From Candidatus Zixiibacteriota bacterium (GTDB lineage: Bacteria > Zixibacteria > MSB-5A5 > GN15 > FEB-12), in assembly GCA_017999435.1 (NCBI GenBank), contig JAGNLV010000003.1, forward strand, positions 186,001 through 250,000: 64,000 nt of DNA, in the 5' to 3' direction. A program made the position numbers and the translations under genes. The notes beneath the pieces were generated by a model, which was not told the DNA's origin, searched no databases, and saw nothing but the letters and a program-made list of their open reading frames with translations. Every line of letters begins with the position of its first letter. Position 1 is the first letter of the stretch. This document shows positions 1-9,457 of the stretch, piece after piece.

Positions 1-1
1 A

Positions 2-886
2 CGCCGCTACGTCGACGTCGGCGAAACCGTGGCGGTCGGCGACCCGCTCTTTGACATCGCCCCCGACCCGACGCCGCTGGAGTTCGCGGAGTCCAAGCGC
101 CAGGTCGAGCTCGCGCAGGTGACGTTCGACAACGCCAAACGGGAATTCGACCGCACGCAGTCGCTCAAGGACAAACAGCTCATCTCCAACCAGGAGTTCG
201 ACAAAGCGCGAGCCGCGTACGAGGAGGCGGAACTTCGGCTCAAACTGGCCGAGGAGCGCCTCTCCCTCATCCAGTCGGGGCGGACCACGGTCGCCGACCT
301 GCAGGTCGACAACACGATCAAGGCCCCCATTTCGGGGACCGTGCTCTCCATTCTCGTCGAGGAGGGCGATCCGGTCGTTCCGCTCACTTCCTACCAGGCC
401 GGCACCGAGCTGATGACGATCGCCCGCATGGACAACCTCGTGTTCAAGGGGGACGTCGACGAAATCGACGTCGGCAAGCTGCACGAAGACATGGGGGCGG
501 AAATCGAGGTCGGGGCCCTGCCCAACAGCAAAGTCACCGGCCGCCTCACGAAGATCTCCCCCAAGGCCTCGCAGAAAGAGGGGTCGACGCTGTTCGAGGT
601 GGAAATCGCTCTGGGCGAAGTGAGCGACACCTTCCTCCGCGCCGGGTACAGCGCCAACGCGGACATCATCATTACGAAGAAGGAGGGGATACTGACGGTG
701 CCGGAGCGGCTGGTCAAAACAGAGGACTCCGTCTCGACCGTCGAGGTTCAGGATACTCTCGGTGTGGTGACGAAGCGTGAGGTCAAGACGGGCTTATCGG
801 ACGGGATCAAGATCGAGATCACCGACGGCCTTGAGGAGGGCGAGCTGCTGGTGGAGCGGCCGCCGCGCGAGATCACCGGCGACTGA
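2..886 (+). CDS. Efflux periplasmic adaptor subunit (HlyD/MacA family), 5'-truncated
   Basis: Membrane-fusion adaptor that would link an inner-membrane ABC permease to an outer-membrane channel. The reading frame is open from base 2, so the start lies outside the window; a GTG at 29 is only an internal codon. The visible part starts in the first half of a lipoyl-like domain (VGDPLFDIAP), runs through an alpha-helical hairpin rich in K/E/Q/A heptads, returns to the lipoyl half (IKAPISGTVLSI), then a beta-barrel domain. The last residues (EGELLVERPP) resemble the membrane-proximal domain of MacA-like adaptors. It is followed after 17 bases by two permease genes and then an ATPase, an arrangement that supports the assignment. 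The transported substrate cannot be told from sequence. Confidence 0.85.
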   Translation, partial: RRYVDVGETVAVGDPLFDIAPDPTPLEFAESKRQVELAQVTFDNAKREFDRTQSLKDKQLISNQEFDKARAAYEEAELRLKLAEERLSLIQSGRTTVADLQVDNTIKAPISGTVLSILVEEGDPVVPLTSYQAGTELMTIARMDNLVFKGDVDEIDVGKLHEDMGAEIEVGALPNSKVTGRLTKISPKASQKEGSTLFEVEIALGEVSDTFLRAGYSANADIIITKKEGILTVPERLVKTEDSVSTVEVQDTLGVVTKREVKTGLSDGIKIEITDGLEEGELLVERPPREITGD

Positions 887-903
887 GGCGGACGGAGGAT
901 GTG

Positions 904-2139
904 ATGGTCCCGCTGCAGGTATTCCGCCAGTTCATGAACGACGTGCGCCGCCAGAAGCTGCGGAGCGCCCTGACCATGTTCGGCATCTTCTGGGGGACCT
1001 GCGCGATCGTCCTGCTGTTCGCTTTCGGCCAGGGCATCGGCGAGGCGCAGATCAAGTCGCAGCGCGGGCTCGGCGAAGACATCGCCATCTTCTGGCCGGG
1101 AATCACCTCGAAGGAGTACCGAGGGCTGCCGCGCGGGCGCCGTATCCGCCCGACCGAGGACGACGTGCTCCTGATCAAGCAGAAAGCGCAGGCGGTCCAG
1201 CGCATTTCGCCGGAGTACTCGCGCTGGAACGCGCCGATGAAGTACGGCCGCAACGAGACCGTCCGCAACATCGTGGGCGTCTGGCCGGAATTCGGCGAGA
1301 TGCGCAACCTGATCGCCGACGTCGGCTCGCGGTTCCTCAACGGGTCCGACATGGCCGAGCGGCGGCGCGTGGTGTTCCTCGGCAACCGGCTCAAGACCGA
1401 CCTGTTCGGCGACCAGGACGCGGTCGGCCGCGTGGTCCTCATCAACAACGTGCCGTTCACGGTCGTCGGCGTGATGAAGTCGAAGAAGCAGGACAGCTCG
1501 TACAACGGGCGCGACGACAGCAAGGCTTTTATCCCGGCCTCGACCTTTCGCGCGATGTTCTCGATCCGCTACCTGAACGATTTCGTCGTCCAGTCGTACC
1601 CCGACCGGACGATGAAAGAGGCCCGGGAGGAGATTTACGGAATCCTGGGGGCGCGCTACCGGTTCGATCCCAGCGACACCGAGGCGCTCATGGTGTGGGA
1701 CACGACCGAGGGGATGGCGTTTCTCAAGACGTTTTTCCTCGCCTTCCAGGCGTTTCTGGTCGGGATCGGCGCGGCCACGCTCATCACCGGCGGGATCGGC
1801 GTCTCAAACATCATGAACGTCGTGCTCGAAGAGCGGACGAAGGAGATTGGGATCAAGATGGCGCTGGGGGCGCGCAAGAGCCTGATTGTGTCGCAGTTCG
1901 TGATGGAGACGCTGCTCATCACCGGGTTCGGCGGCCTGTGCGGGTTCCTCTTCGCCGCCGCCATCATCGCCGCCGTGCCCATGTTCCAGGTTGCAGACTA
2001 TATCGGCACGCCGCGCATCGACTGGTTCGGAAGCCTCGTGGCCACGCTGCTCCTCGGTCTGGTCGGTTTCATCGCCGGCATCTTCCCGGCGCGCCGCGCC
2101 GCCAACCTCCAACCCGTGCAGGCCCTGAAGCTGTTCTGA
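904..2139 (+). CDS. ABC transporter permease, MacB/FtsX type (first of two)
   Basis: Inner-membrane permease of a mechanotransmission-type ABC system, about 411 residues. An N-terminal membrane helix (about residues 20-42) is followed by a large periplasmic MacB-like domain and three C-terminal helices of the FtsX domain, with the typical VLEERTKEIGIKMALGARK coupling-helix segment and a terminal PARRAANLQPVQAL motif. I chose ATG 904 because GGAGG at 894-898 sits five bases upstream; a GTG at 901 is too close. The ATPase is encoded separately two genes downstream, unlike E. coli MacB, where ATPase and permease are fused. The companion permease at 2148 is a diverged paralogue, so the transporter is probably a heterodimer. 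Confidence 0.9.
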   Translation: MVPLQVFRQFMNDVRRQKLRSALTMFGIFWGTCAIVLLFAFGQGIGEAQIKSQRGLGEDIAIFWPGITSKEYRGLPRGRRIRPTEDDVLLIKQKAQAVQRISPEYSRWNAPMKYGRNETVRNIVGVWPEFGEMRNLIADVGSRFLNGSDMAERRRVVFLGNRLKTDLFGDQDAVGRVVLINNVPFTVVGVMKSKKQDSSYNGRDDSKAFIPASTFRAMFSIRYLNDFVVQSYPDRTMKEAREEIYGILGARYRFDPSDTEALMVWDTTEGMAFLKTFFLAFQAFLVGIGAATLITGGIGVSNIMNVVLEERTKEIGIKMALGARKSLIVSQFVMETLLITGFGGLCGFLFAAAIIAAVPMFQVADYIGTPRIDWFGSLVATLLLGLVGFIAGIFPARRAANLQPVQALKLF

Positions 2140-2147
2140 GAGCGGCT

Positions 2148-3398
2148 ATGATCAACCTCGCGACCGTCTACAACGTCTTCATCCGGGATTTCCGGAAGCA
2201 GAAGAAACGGATCACGCTGACGCTGATCGCGCTCGGCTGGGGGACGATCTCGATCGTGCTGCTGCTGGCGTTCGGCGAGGGACTCCAGCGGCAGATGTCG
2301 ATCAACGGCAAGGGGCTGGGCGAGGGCATCGCGATCGTCTGGGGCGGCCAGACAACGATCCCGTTCAAGGGATACGGCAAAGGGCGCCCGATCTGGCTGA
2401 AGAAGGACGACGTGCGGTACCTGGAGGAGCGCGTGCCCGGACTCCGCTACATCGGCGGGGAGTACCACCGCTGGGGGACCGAGATCCGCTACGGCGACAA
2501 GGTGCTGAGCGAGCACGCCAACGGCATTCCGCCCAACTACGAATTCATGCGTTCGCACATCCCCATGCAGGGGGGGCGGATGATCAACGACCTCGACATG
2601 CGGCTCAAACGCCGGGTCGCCTACCTCGGCCACAATCTCAAGGAGCGGCTGTTCGGCGACGAGGATGCGGTCGGCAAGCAGATTCTCGTCAAGGGGATCC
2701 CCTTCACCATCGTCGGCGTCGAAATCGAGAAGATGCAGATGAGTTCCTACAGCGGCCAGGATGCCGACAAGCTCTCTCTTCCCGCCACCACGTTCGAGGC
2801 GATTTTCGGCGACCGCTACCTCGACAACATCGTGTACCAGCCCGAGCGCGTCGAGGACATGAAAGCGGTGGAGAAGGCCGTGTACGAGGCGATGGCGGCG
2901 AAGTACACGTTCGACCCGGCCGACGAGCGCGCTCTGTGGGTGTGGGACGTCGCCGAGTCCGCCCGGCAGTTCGAGAACCTCATGATCGGGCTGAAGCTTT
3001 TCCTCGGCATTGTCGGCGGACTGACGCTGCTCATCGCCGGGGTCGGCGTGGCCAACATCATGTACGTGTCGATCCGGGAGCGGACGCGGGAGATCGGCAT
3101 CAAGATGGCGGTGGGGGCGCGGCGGTCGTACATTCTCGCCCAGTTCCTCATCGAGGCGATCATCATCACGTTCTTCGGCGGCTTCGGCGGCCTGGCGATC
3201 AGCTACATCCTCACCGAGGGTTTCAAACGCCTTCCCATCGAATCGGAGGTGCTGGATTTCATGGGACGGCCGACCATCTCGCTGGACGTGGGCGCGATTG
3301 TCGTCGCCATCCTCGGCGTCATGGGCCTGCTGTCGGGCTTTTTCCCCGCGCTGCGGGCGGCCTCGGTCAACCCGGTGGAGTCGCTGCGCTACGAGTAA
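2148..3398 (+). CDS. ABC transporter permease, MacB/FtsX type (second of two)
   Basis: Second permease of the same efflux system, 416 residues, with the same plan as the upstream paralogue: an N-terminal helix near residues 18-40, a periplasmic MacB-like domain, and three C-terminal helices with SIRERTREIGIKMAVGARR and a closing PALRAASVNPVESLRYE. Start ATG 2148 lies eight bases after the stop of the first permease, implying translational coupling. A much longer open frame upstream in the same phase is only absence of stops in GC-rich DNA. Two distinct permeases suggest an asymmetric membrane dimer. Substrate unknown; macrolide, lipoprotein or peptide export are all possible for the family. 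Confidence 0.9.
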   Translation: MINLATVYNVFIRDFRKQKKRITLTLIALGWGTISIVLLLAFGEGLQRQMSINGKGLGEGIAIVWGGQTTIPFKGYGKGRPIWLKKDDVRYLEERVPGLRYIGGEYHRWGTEIRYGDKVLSEHANGIPPNYEFMRSHIPMQGGRMINDLDMRLKRRVAYLGHNLKERLFGDEDAVGKQILVKGIPFTIVGVEIEKMQMSSYSGQDADKLSLPATTFEAIFGDRYLDNIVYQPERVEDMKAVEKAVYEAMAAKYTFDPADERALWVWDVAESARQFENLMIGLKLFLGIVGGLTLLIAGVGVANIMYVSIRERTREIGIKMAVGARRSYILAQFLIEAIIITFFGGFGGLAISYILTEGFKRLPIESEVLDFMGRPTISLDVGAIVVAILGVMGLLSGFFPALRAASVNPVESLRYE

Positions 3399-3425
3399 CC
3401 ATTGGAGACAGGGAGCACAAACCAC

Positions 3426-4136
3426 ATGCTGATCGCACTGCACAACGTCGAGAAGGAATACCGCACCGGGGCGGTGTCGTTCAAGGCCCTCAAGGGGGTG
3501 TCGCTGGCGGTCGACCGGGGCGAATACCTCGCCATCGTCGGGCCCTCCGGCTCCGGCAAGTCGACCCTCATGAATTTGATCGGCTGCCTGGATGTGCCGA
3601 GCGCAGGCGAGTATCTTCTCGACGGCCGGCCGGTCGGCGCCATGACCTCCAATCAGCTCGCCGACATCCGCAACCAAACCATCGGCTTCGTCTTCCAGGC
3701 GTTCAACCTGCTGCCCTACGCCACGTCGTTTGAGAACGTCGAGGTCCCCCTCCTGTTCGCCCGGGTGCCGGCGCGGCAGCGCAAACGGCGGGTGCTCGAG
3801 CTGCTTGCCCGGGTCGGCCTCGCCGACAAAGTCAGCAACAAGCCGACCGAGCTCTCCGGCGGCGAAATGCAGCGTGTGGCGATCGCCCGCGCGCTGGCTA
3901 ACGAGCCGGAGATCATCCTCGCCGACGAGCCGACCGGCAATCTCGACACCGCTTCCGGAAAACAAATCATTGCCCTGTTCGACGAGCTCCGCAACGCAGG
4001 CAAGACAGTCATCATCATCACGCACGATGTCAACATCGCCAAACAGGCGCCGCGCATTGTCCGCATCCGCGACGGGGCAATCGAGGAGAACGGCTACCAC
4101 CCGGTGGGGGTGAACGTCCAATCCCTCCAGGGTTAA
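3426..4136 (+). CDS. ABC transporter ATP-binding protein, MacB/LolD type
   Basis: Cytoplasmic ATPase of the efflux system, about 236 residues. All motifs are present: Walker A GPSGSGKST, a Q-loop in FVFQAFNLLPYATSFENV, signature LSGGEMQRVAIARAL, Walker B IILADEPTGNLD, and H-loop IIITHD. The FNLLPYATSFENVEVPL stretch is characteristic of the MacB/LolD/FtsE subgroup. ATG 3426 is chosen because the protein then starts at the usual MLIALHNVEKEY; the open frame extends to a TTG at 3402, but those residues are not family-like. It is the last gene of the operon; about 70 bases later lies the convergent phosphatidyltransferase. No clear terminator was seen. Confidence 0.92.
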   Translation: MLIALHNVEKEYRTGAVSFKALKGVSLAVDRGEYLAIVGPSGSGKSTLMNLIGCLDVPSAGEYLLDGRPVGAMTSNQLADIRNQTIGFVFQAFNLLPYATSFENVEVPLLFARVPARQRKRRVLELLARVGLADKVSNKPTELSGGEMQRVAIARALANEPEIILADEPTGNLDTASGKQIIALFDELRNAGKTVIIITHDVNIAKQAPRIVRIRDGAIEENGYHPVGVNVQSLQG

Positions 4137-4210
4137 GCGGCTGCCTCCGATGACCGCCTTTTTCGGAACAGGCTATCCGGTCCCGATTCTGCCGGCGCCT
4201 TCAGCCGGAA

Positions 4211-4858
4211 TTACCAAAGGTATTCGGCGAGTTGGACGGCGAAGATAACCAGAAAGAGCACCAGCAGAGTAACGCGCACCATCTTGTAGCCCGGGCGGTC
4301 GTGCTCGGGGGCAGGCCGATCGCCTCGGCGAACCCGCAGGAACACGCGGGCATAGAGGATCATCGAAAAGGCAATGAGGGCGAGCGTAATCGGCGGCATC
4401 ACCAACATGCCGAACGGGAAGCGGATGACATAGCTGCCCAGCAGGAAGGCGATCGCGGTGAAAGTGTATTTCCCGGTGATGTTGGAGCCGAGGACGACCT
4501 TCCGCCCCTGCAGCAGGAAGAGCCCGGCGGCCATGATGAGCAGGTCCCGGCCAAGAATGACCACCGCCAGCCAGAGCGGAAAACCCCGGTAGGCGACCAG
4601 CAGGAGTACCAACACCCCGGCCATGATCTTGTCGGCCACCGGATCGAGCACCCGGCCGAGGTCGCTGGTGAGCCCCCGCCGCCGCGCCAGGTAGCCGTCG
4701 AGTCCGTCAGTCACAGCCGCCAGGAACAGGAAACCGACGCAGACAAACGGGGCGGCCGGGGTGTCGAGCCACAGGAAATAGCCGATCAGCGGGGTCATCG
4801 CGATCCGCGACAGACTCAGCAGGTTGGGCAGGCGCCCTATTTCACGCCAGGAAATCAC
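4211..4858 (-). CDS. pgsA: CDP-alcohol phosphatidyltransferase (phosphatidylglycerophosphate synthase-like)
   Basis: Integral membrane enzyme that transfers a phosphatidyl group from CDP-diacylglycerol to an alcohol; the PgsA-type reaction uses glycerol-3-phosphate to make anionic phospholipid. The diagnostic motif DGYLARRRGLTSDLGRVLDP continues into VADK and matches D-G-x2-A-R-x8-G-x3-D-x3-D exactly. Five to six hydrophobic segments follow. The N-terminus ISWREIGRLPNLLSLSRIA fits family members if GTG 4858 is used; the frame is open to a TTG at 4918, and neither start has a convincing Shine-Dalgarno, so the start is uncertain. The gene stands alone, convergent with the ABC operon. A cardiolipin or phosphatidylinositol-phosphate synthase role cannot be excluded. 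Confidence 0.82.
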   Translation of the reverse strand: MISWREIGRLPNLLSLSRIAMTPLIGYFLWLDTPAAPFVCVGFLFLAAVTDGLDGYLARRRGLTSDLGRVLDPVADKIMAGVLVLLLVAYRGFPLWLAVVILGRDLLIMAAGLFLLQGRKVVLGSNITGKYTFTAIAFLLGSYVIRFPFGMLVMPPITLALIAFSMILYARVFLRVRRGDRPAPEHDRPGYKMVRVTLLVLFLVIFAVQLAEYLW

Positions 4859-5097
4859 ACTCTTTTCGCCACGTTTCGGGTTGTCCGGGAAACTAACGCC
4901 GCCGGTGAATCTTCGCAAGGGGTATGAACGGCCGCCGGGCGGGCTAAAGCATTCCGCGCCGCGGCCGATACCACTACTACCTCCTTTTGAGAGACTCTTT
5001 CGTTAACAGTTGCAGGTGCGCCGCCGCGCCCCGCCGGGCGCGGCGTTCTTCTGCCGGCGGGATCGCTTCCCCGGCCTTCGCAGTGCGCAACTATCGC

Positions 5098-5126
5098 TTG
5101 ACAAACGGCACCTTTGCCTGCATGTT
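5098..5126 (+). promoter_or_regulatory. Possible sigma-70 promoter for the dockerin-repeat protein, within the 4919-5227 gap
   Basis: A perfect TTGACA at 5098-5103 is followed 17 bases later by CATGTT (5121-5126), a poor -10 (three of six), so the call is weak. The surrounding 300-base gap also holds a GC-rich hairpin (arms 5022-5030 and 5037-5045, followed by TTCTT) and no credible gene. The start codon at 5228 is preceded by AGGAGG at 5214-5219. Confidence 0.35.
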
Positions 5127-5227
5127 AAAGTAGTCATCGGGGATCGCCCGACCCTGCTCACACAAGCGCCGATCCCCTTACTCAAACCATTTATCATGAG
5201 CGCGCTTTCGCGCAGGAGGATACTGTG

Positions 5228-6703
5228 ATGATCGTGCCGCGAATATTGGCGGCAGCCATCCTCGGCGTGCTGTTGCTCGCAGCGCCCCAGGCAGCAGCAC
5301 AGCTGTGCGGCGATGTGGACAACAGCGGGGGCGTCAGCCTTGGAGACCTCGCCGCTCTCGTCAACTGGCTCGGCATTGAGGGTGCCCCGCCGTTGCCCAA
5401 CCCGGCCATGGCCGAAATGGACGGCCGCGCCGGCATAACGGTGGGCGATCTAGTGCCGCTGCTCGAATACGTCTTCGAGGGCGGGCCGGTCCCCACGTGC
5501 GGCGCCACGGATACCTACACCTTCGCCCCTTCGCCGGGCGACACGCTGTTTATCCCCCGCATGCTCGGCATTGCGGCGGAAGTCAATGAGGTTACGCTCC
5601 CGCTGACGATCCACGTGCAGTCGGGGGTGCGGGCCTTCAACCTGTCATTTTTGGAAAACACCGCTGGACCGGCCTTCCGACTGGCCGACGTCACCTACCC
5701 CCCGGAAGTCGGGCTCCTCCTCGTGGGCCGGGACTACACGAATCACGATTCGTGCCGGGCCATCGGCCTTGAGTTCAACCCGAACCCATTCACGGGCACC
5801 ATCGTCGTCGCCAATCTGATCTATGAGCGCTATTCGTCGGGAGTGGCCGACATCATTCCCGTCCCGGTCAACCGGGCCGATCCGTACCGCAACGCCGTGG
5901 CGCGCGACGGCGATCTGTACGTGCCGACCGTCGCGTATCTCGATGCAGCCCGGCCGCCTGACACGCTGTTCGCCGCTCCCACGGCGCTTGATTTCGACGC
6001 CGTCTACGGGTATCCGGCCGTCGACACGCTGCCGGTCAGTTTCACCTCGGCGCCGGCTGCGGTCGACTTCACGATCTCCCCGGACGAGAGCTGGATACGG
6101 GTCGTGAACGGCGCCGAATCTCCGTGGACCGCCCCGGCAACGGTGCAGGTGACGGTTGATCTTGCCGGTCTCCCCGGCGGCCTTCACACCGGGCACCTGA
6201 ACATCTCCACCACCGACCCCGAGGTCATTCTGCCGGCGAGCGCCATCGAGGTCAACCTCACGATCCAGGCGCCGGTCGACACGCTGTTTGTCTCGACCGA
6301 TTCAGTCCGCCTGGAGGCGGTGGCGGGCGTCCCTTCGTACCCGATTGTCTATGTGAATTTCAGCCACTCCCTGAACCCGCTCCAGTTCAACCTGTTGCCC
6401 GGCCAAAGCTGGGTGAAGCTCGCCGACCCGGCCGCGGCGCCGTTCACCTCGCCCGCGACTGTGGGGCTGACCGTCAACCATACCGGCCTGCCGATCGGGG
6501 AGTATGTCGGGGAAATGCTGGTCGTTCCGGCAGCGCCCGGCGTCTATGTCGAGCACAGCCCCATCCGCATGTATCTGAAAGTAACCGGACTGGCTCTCCC
6601 GCCGGGTGACCTCAACTGCGACGGGGCGGTGGCGGTTGCCGACGTGACGATGCTGATCAACTACCTGTTCCGCAACGGTCCGCCGCTGACGCCGTGCCAG
6701 TAA
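5228..6703 (+). CDS. Secreted protein with dockerin-like repeats at both ends and BACON/Ig-like domains
   Basis: About 491 residues, exported: a Sec signal peptide (hydrophobic core AAAILGVLLLAA, cleavage near AAA-Q). Immediately after it are two EF-hand-like dockerin repeats (GDVDNSGGVSLGDLAALVNW, then MDGRAGITVGDLVPLLEYVF). A beta-rich domain follows, then two Ig-like domains resembling BACON modules (about residues 250-345 and 350-455, each with DTLPV/DTLFV and ESWIRV/QSWVKL cores). The C-terminus is a single dockerin repeat (GDLNCDGAVAVADVTMLINY). Dockerin repeats of this type are abundant in Zixibacteria-like genomes, where cohesin partners are usually not obvious; here function is unknown. 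ATG 5228 is preferred over GTG 5225 by spacing to AGGAGG. Confidence 0.75.
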   Translation: MIVPRILAAAILGVLLLAAPQAAAQLCGDVDNSGGVSLGDLAALVNWLGIEGAPPLPNPAMAEMDGRAGITVGDLVPLLEYVFEGGPVPTCGATDTYTFAPSPGDTLFIPRMLGIAAEVNEVTLPLTIHVQSGVRAFNLSFLENTAGPAFRLADVTYPPEVGLLLVGRDYTNHDSCRAIGLEFNPNPFTGTIVVANLIYERYSSGVADIIPVPVNRADPYRNAVARDGDLYVPTVAYLDAARPPDTLFAAPTALDFDAVYGYPAVDTLPVSFTSAPAAVDFTISPDESWIRVVNGAESPWTAPATVQVTVDLAGLPGGLHTGHLNISTTDPEVILPASAIEVNLTIQAPVDTLFVSTDSVRLEAVAGVPSYPIVYVNFSHSLNPLQFNLLPGQSWVKLADPAAAPFTSPATVGLTVNHTGLPIGEYVGEMLVVPAAPGVYVEHSPIRMYLKVTGLALPPGDLNCDGAVAVADVTMLINYLFRNGPPLTPCQ

Positions 6704-6742
6704 GGCGGCTCAGCCCCCGACCGCAATTCGCACACAAGCCGG

Positions 6743-6773
6743 CCGCCGCGTCCCACCGGGCGCGGCGGTTTTT
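6743..6773 (+). terminator. Rho-independent terminator of the dockerin-repeat gene
   Basis: Perfect 8-bp stem CCGCCGCG (6743-6750) with CGCGGCGG (6761-6768), a 10-base loop, then five T residues. It lies 40 bases after the stop codon. Confidence 0.85.
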
Positions 6774-6824
6774 GTCGCCGCAAGCGCCCCGGTTTCTCGT
6801 TCGGGCGGCCGCCCGGTCCCCCGG

Positions 6825-7544
6825 CTAGTCCGATCCGGACGGCCCGGCTGTCCCGGAATCTCCCCCGCTCTCCTCGGAATGATTGTACTGGTCCATCCGG
6901 TGGCGGGCGATGATGCCCTCGACCATGTAGATGACGTCTTCGGCGATGTTGGTGGCGTGGTCGCCGATCCGCTCGAGCTGGCGGGAGACGGCGAGCATGT
7001 GGATGTAAGTTTCGATCTGGTCGGGCTGGGCGCGCATGCCGGCCTCGACCTGGCGGTACATCTCCCGGTGGAGCCCGTCGATCTCGTCGTCGCGGAGACA
7101 CACTCCGGCGGCGAGGTCGGGGTTCATAGAGACGAGGGAGTCGATCGCCCCTTTGAGCATGTCCTTGGCGATCTCCGCCATGCGGGGGAAGTCGAAGGGG
7201 AGGACGACCCTGGGCCGGGCGGCGAGGAAGATCCCCTGCTCGGCGATGCCGGCGGCGAGATCTCCTATGCGCTCGAGGTCGCTGTTGATTTTGAGGACGG
7301 CGATAAGGAAGCGCAGATCGATCGCGACCGGCTGGTGGAGGGCGAGAATTTTCAGGCAGTCCTCCTCGACCTCCACCTCCATGCGGTCGATCTCCCAGTC
7401 CGACTCGCACACGCGCAGCGCCATCTCGGAGTTGCGTTCGGCGATCGATTTCACGCTCAGGTGGAGGCGTTCTTCGACCATCGCGCTGAGCGACAGGATC
7501 TTCTTCTTGATCCGCTCGATTTCTCTCTGCAGGTGTCGGGTCAT
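6825..7544 (-). CDS. phoU: Phosphate transport regulator PhoU
   Basis: Cytoplasmic PhoU, 239 residues, the usual family length, made of two three-helix bundles. Metal-binding E/DxxxD-type segments are visible: ERNSEMALRVCESDWEIDRM in the first repeat, and ERIGDLAAGI and ERIGDHATNIAEDVIYMVEG as the classic PhoU signatures. PhoU relays the state of the Pst transporter to PhoR and damps the Pho response when phosphate is sufficient. It starts 50 bases after the pstB stop, as last gene of the pstSCAB-phoU operon. ATG 7544 begins MTRHLQREIERIKKKI, typical of the family. Confidence 0.95.
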   Translation of the reverse strand: MTRHLQREIERIKKKILSLSAMVEERLHLSVKSIAERNSEMALRVCESDWEIDRMEVEVEEDCLKILALHQPVAIDLRFLIAVLKINSDLERIGDLAAGIAEQGIFLAARPRVVLPFDFPRMAEIAKDMLKGAIDSLVSMNPDLAAGVCLRDDEIDGLHREMYRQVEAGMRAQPDQIETYIHMLAVSRQLERIGDHATNIAEDVIYMVEGIIARHRMDQYNHSEESGGDSGTAGPSGSD

Positions 7545-7593
7545 GCGATCGGGTTCCCTTTTTCCGGGCGTGTGTGGTTTGCGTCGGGCCGCC

Positions 7594-8499
7594 TCAGCCG
7601 AATCGGCCGGTGACGTAGTCCTCGGTCCGCTTGAGCGACGGCTTCGTGAATATTCTCCGCGTCGGCCCGTACTCGATCAGGCGCCCCTCGTAGAAGAAGG
7701 CGGTGTAGTCGGAGATGCGGGCCGCCTGCTGCATGTTGTGGGTGACGATGACAATCGTGTAGTTGTCGCGCAGATCGCCGATCAGGTCCTCGATCTTGGT
7801 GGTGGAAATGGGGTCGAGGGCGGAGGCCGGCTCGTCCATCAACAGCACCTCGGGCCGGACCGCGAGCGCCCGCGCGATGCACAGCCGCTGCTGCTGCCCG
7901 CCCGAGAGCATGTAGGCGCTCTGATCGAGTTTGTCCTTCACCTCGTCCCACAGAAACGACCGCCGGAGCGCATCCTCGACCGACGCGGCGACAATCTGCC
8001 TGTCGGTCACGCCGTTGACCCGCAGGCCGTAGGCGACGTTGTCGAACACCGACTTGGGAAACGGGTTGGACTTCTGAAACACCATCCCCACCCGCGTCCG
8101 CAGGGTGGAGAGGTCGGCGATGTCGCGGTAGATGTCGAGACCGCCCAGCCGCACCGTGCCTTCCATGCGCGTGCCCGGGATCGTATCGTTCATCCGGTTG
8201 AGGGTGCGCAGGAAAGTCGACTTGCCGCAGCCGGAGGGTCCGATGAGCGCGGTGACGCGCTTCTCCGCAATCTGCAGGTTGATGTCGAAGAGCGCCTGGT
8301 GGTGGCCGTAGAAGAAGTTCTGGTGATCCACGGTGATCTTGCAGGCGGTCTCGCCCTCGGGCTCGGACGGACGCGCGAACCGCACCTGCGGCGCGCGGAG
8401 CGGATCGGCCATCCCCGGGCGGGCCGGTTCTCCGTCGGGCAAAGCAGGCGGCGTCGGCCGCGGCCGGTTGTCGGCGGTGGGCGGTGTGTCTTCAGGCAT
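7594..8499 (-). CDS. pstB: Phosphate ABC transporter ATPase PstB, with N-terminal extension
   Basis: ATPase of the high-affinity phosphate importer. Walker [21 protein letters not shown]-loop [20 protein letters not shown], signature [16 protein letters not shown], and Walker [14 protein letters not shown] are all strongly PstB-specific, as is the ending [11 protein letters not shown]. From ATG 8499 the protein has about 301 residues, some 45 longer than typical PstB; the extra N-terminus is proline- and arginine-rich and of unknown role. The ATG overlaps the pstA stop by 8 bases, supporting this start; translation could alternatively begin closer to the conserved [10 protein letters not shown]. 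Confidence 0.95.
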   Translation of the reverse strand: MPEDTPPTADNRPRPTPPALPDGEPARPGMADPLRAPQVRFARPSEPEGETACKITVDHQNFFYGHHQALFDINLQIAEKRVTALIGPSGCGKSTFLRTLNRMNDTIPGTRMEGTVRLGGLDIYRDIADLSTLRTRVGMVFQKSNPFPKSVFDNVAYGLRVNGVTDRQIVAASVEDALRRSFLWDEVKDKLDQSAYMLSGGQQQRLCIARALAVRPEVLLMDEPASALDPISTTKIEDLIGDLRDNYTIVIVTHNMQQAARISDYTAFFYEGRLIEYGPTRRIFTKPSLKRTEDYVTGRFG

Positions 8500-9457
8500 T
8501 CGGACGCCTCGCGCGCAGTCGCGATCGAATGATGATCGCGGTGAAGTTAAGGACAAAGGTCAGCACCAGCAACACCAAAACAGTGCCGTAGAGGATCGGC
8601 TTGGTGGCCTCGATGTCGGGCGACTGGGTCGCCATGACGTAGATGTGGTAGCCGAGCTCCATGAACTGGTCGTTGAGCCGGGTGGGGAGGTAGGGCAGGT
8701 AGTAGGCGGCCCCGGTGAACATGATCGGCGCGACCTCCCCGGCGCCGCGGCTCACGGCCAGGATGCCGCCGGTGAGAATCCCCGGCATCGCCTGCGGGAG
8801 AATGATCCGCCGGATCGTCTGCAGTTTGGTCGCCCCGAGCGCGTAGCTGGCGTCCTTGAGCTCTCCCGGGATGGTCCGCAGCGCCTCCTCGGTCGAGATG
8901 ATCACCACGGGAAGGGTCAGCAGGGCGAGCGTGGCCGCCGCCCAGACGATCGCCGGCTGTCCCCACACCGGGCCCGGCGCCCCGCCATGAAACACCGCGT
9001 CGAGCCCGCCGCCGACGAACCCGATGAAAAACCCCAGTCCGAACAGGCCGAAGACGATCGATGGCACCCCGGCGAGATTGCTGATCGCGATGCGGATCAG
9101 CCGCGTGATCTTCGAGTCGGGCCGCGTGTATTCGTGCAGGTAGACGGCCGTCAACACCCCGATCGGCACCACCGCGATCGTCATGAGCAGCACCAGCGCC
9201 ACGGTCCCGAAGATCGCCGGGAAAATACCCCCCGCCTGCATCCCCTGCTCCGGCGGATGGGTAAGGAAATCGACCGAGAGGACTTCCCGGCCGCCGATCA
9301 GAATGTTGGCGAGAATGACGGCCAGCATGAGCGCGATAATCGCGACGGCCGCCAGGGTCAAGGACTTCGGAAGCAGCCCCGTGCCTTTGGCTTTCAACTG
9401 AAAGTCGGGCGCCGGCGGGCCGGGCCGCGCCGCGAGGCCGCGGGGGACGGCGCTCAT
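8492..9457 (-). CDS. pstA: Phosphate ABC transporter permease PstA
   Basis: Inner-membrane permease, about 321 residues and six helices. The first helix ([20 protein letters not shown]) is followed by a periplasmic loop ([19 protein letters not shown]) and the permease core with the coupling loop [20 protein letters not shown] and [20 protein letters not shown], both classic for PstA. ATG 9457 overlaps the pstC stop in an ATGA tetranucleotide and is preceded by GGGGAGG, which settles the start; the frame extends much further upstream only as a shadow of pstC. It forms a heterodimer with PstC and is translationally coupled to both neighbours. Confidence 0.95.
   Translation of the reverse strand: MSAVPRGLAARPGPPAPDFQLKAKGTGLLPKSLTLAAVAIIALMLAVILANILIGGREVLSVDFLTHPPEQGMQAGGIFPAIFGTVALVLLMTIAVVPIGVLTAVYLHEYTRPDSKITRLIRIAISNLAGVPSIVFGLFGLGFFIGFVGGGLDAVFHGGAPGPVWGQPAIVWAAATLALLTLPVVIISTEEALRTIPGELKDASYALGATKLQTIRRIILPQAMPGILTGGILAVSRGAGEVAPIMFTGAAYYLPYLPTRLNDQFMELGYHIYVMATQSPDIEATKPILYGTVLVLLVLTFVLNFTAIIIRSRLRARRPNA

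Noticed and set aside
777-2147. Upstream extension of the second permease frame
   Set aside because: Arginine-rich translation overlapping the first permease; the true start is ATG 2148.
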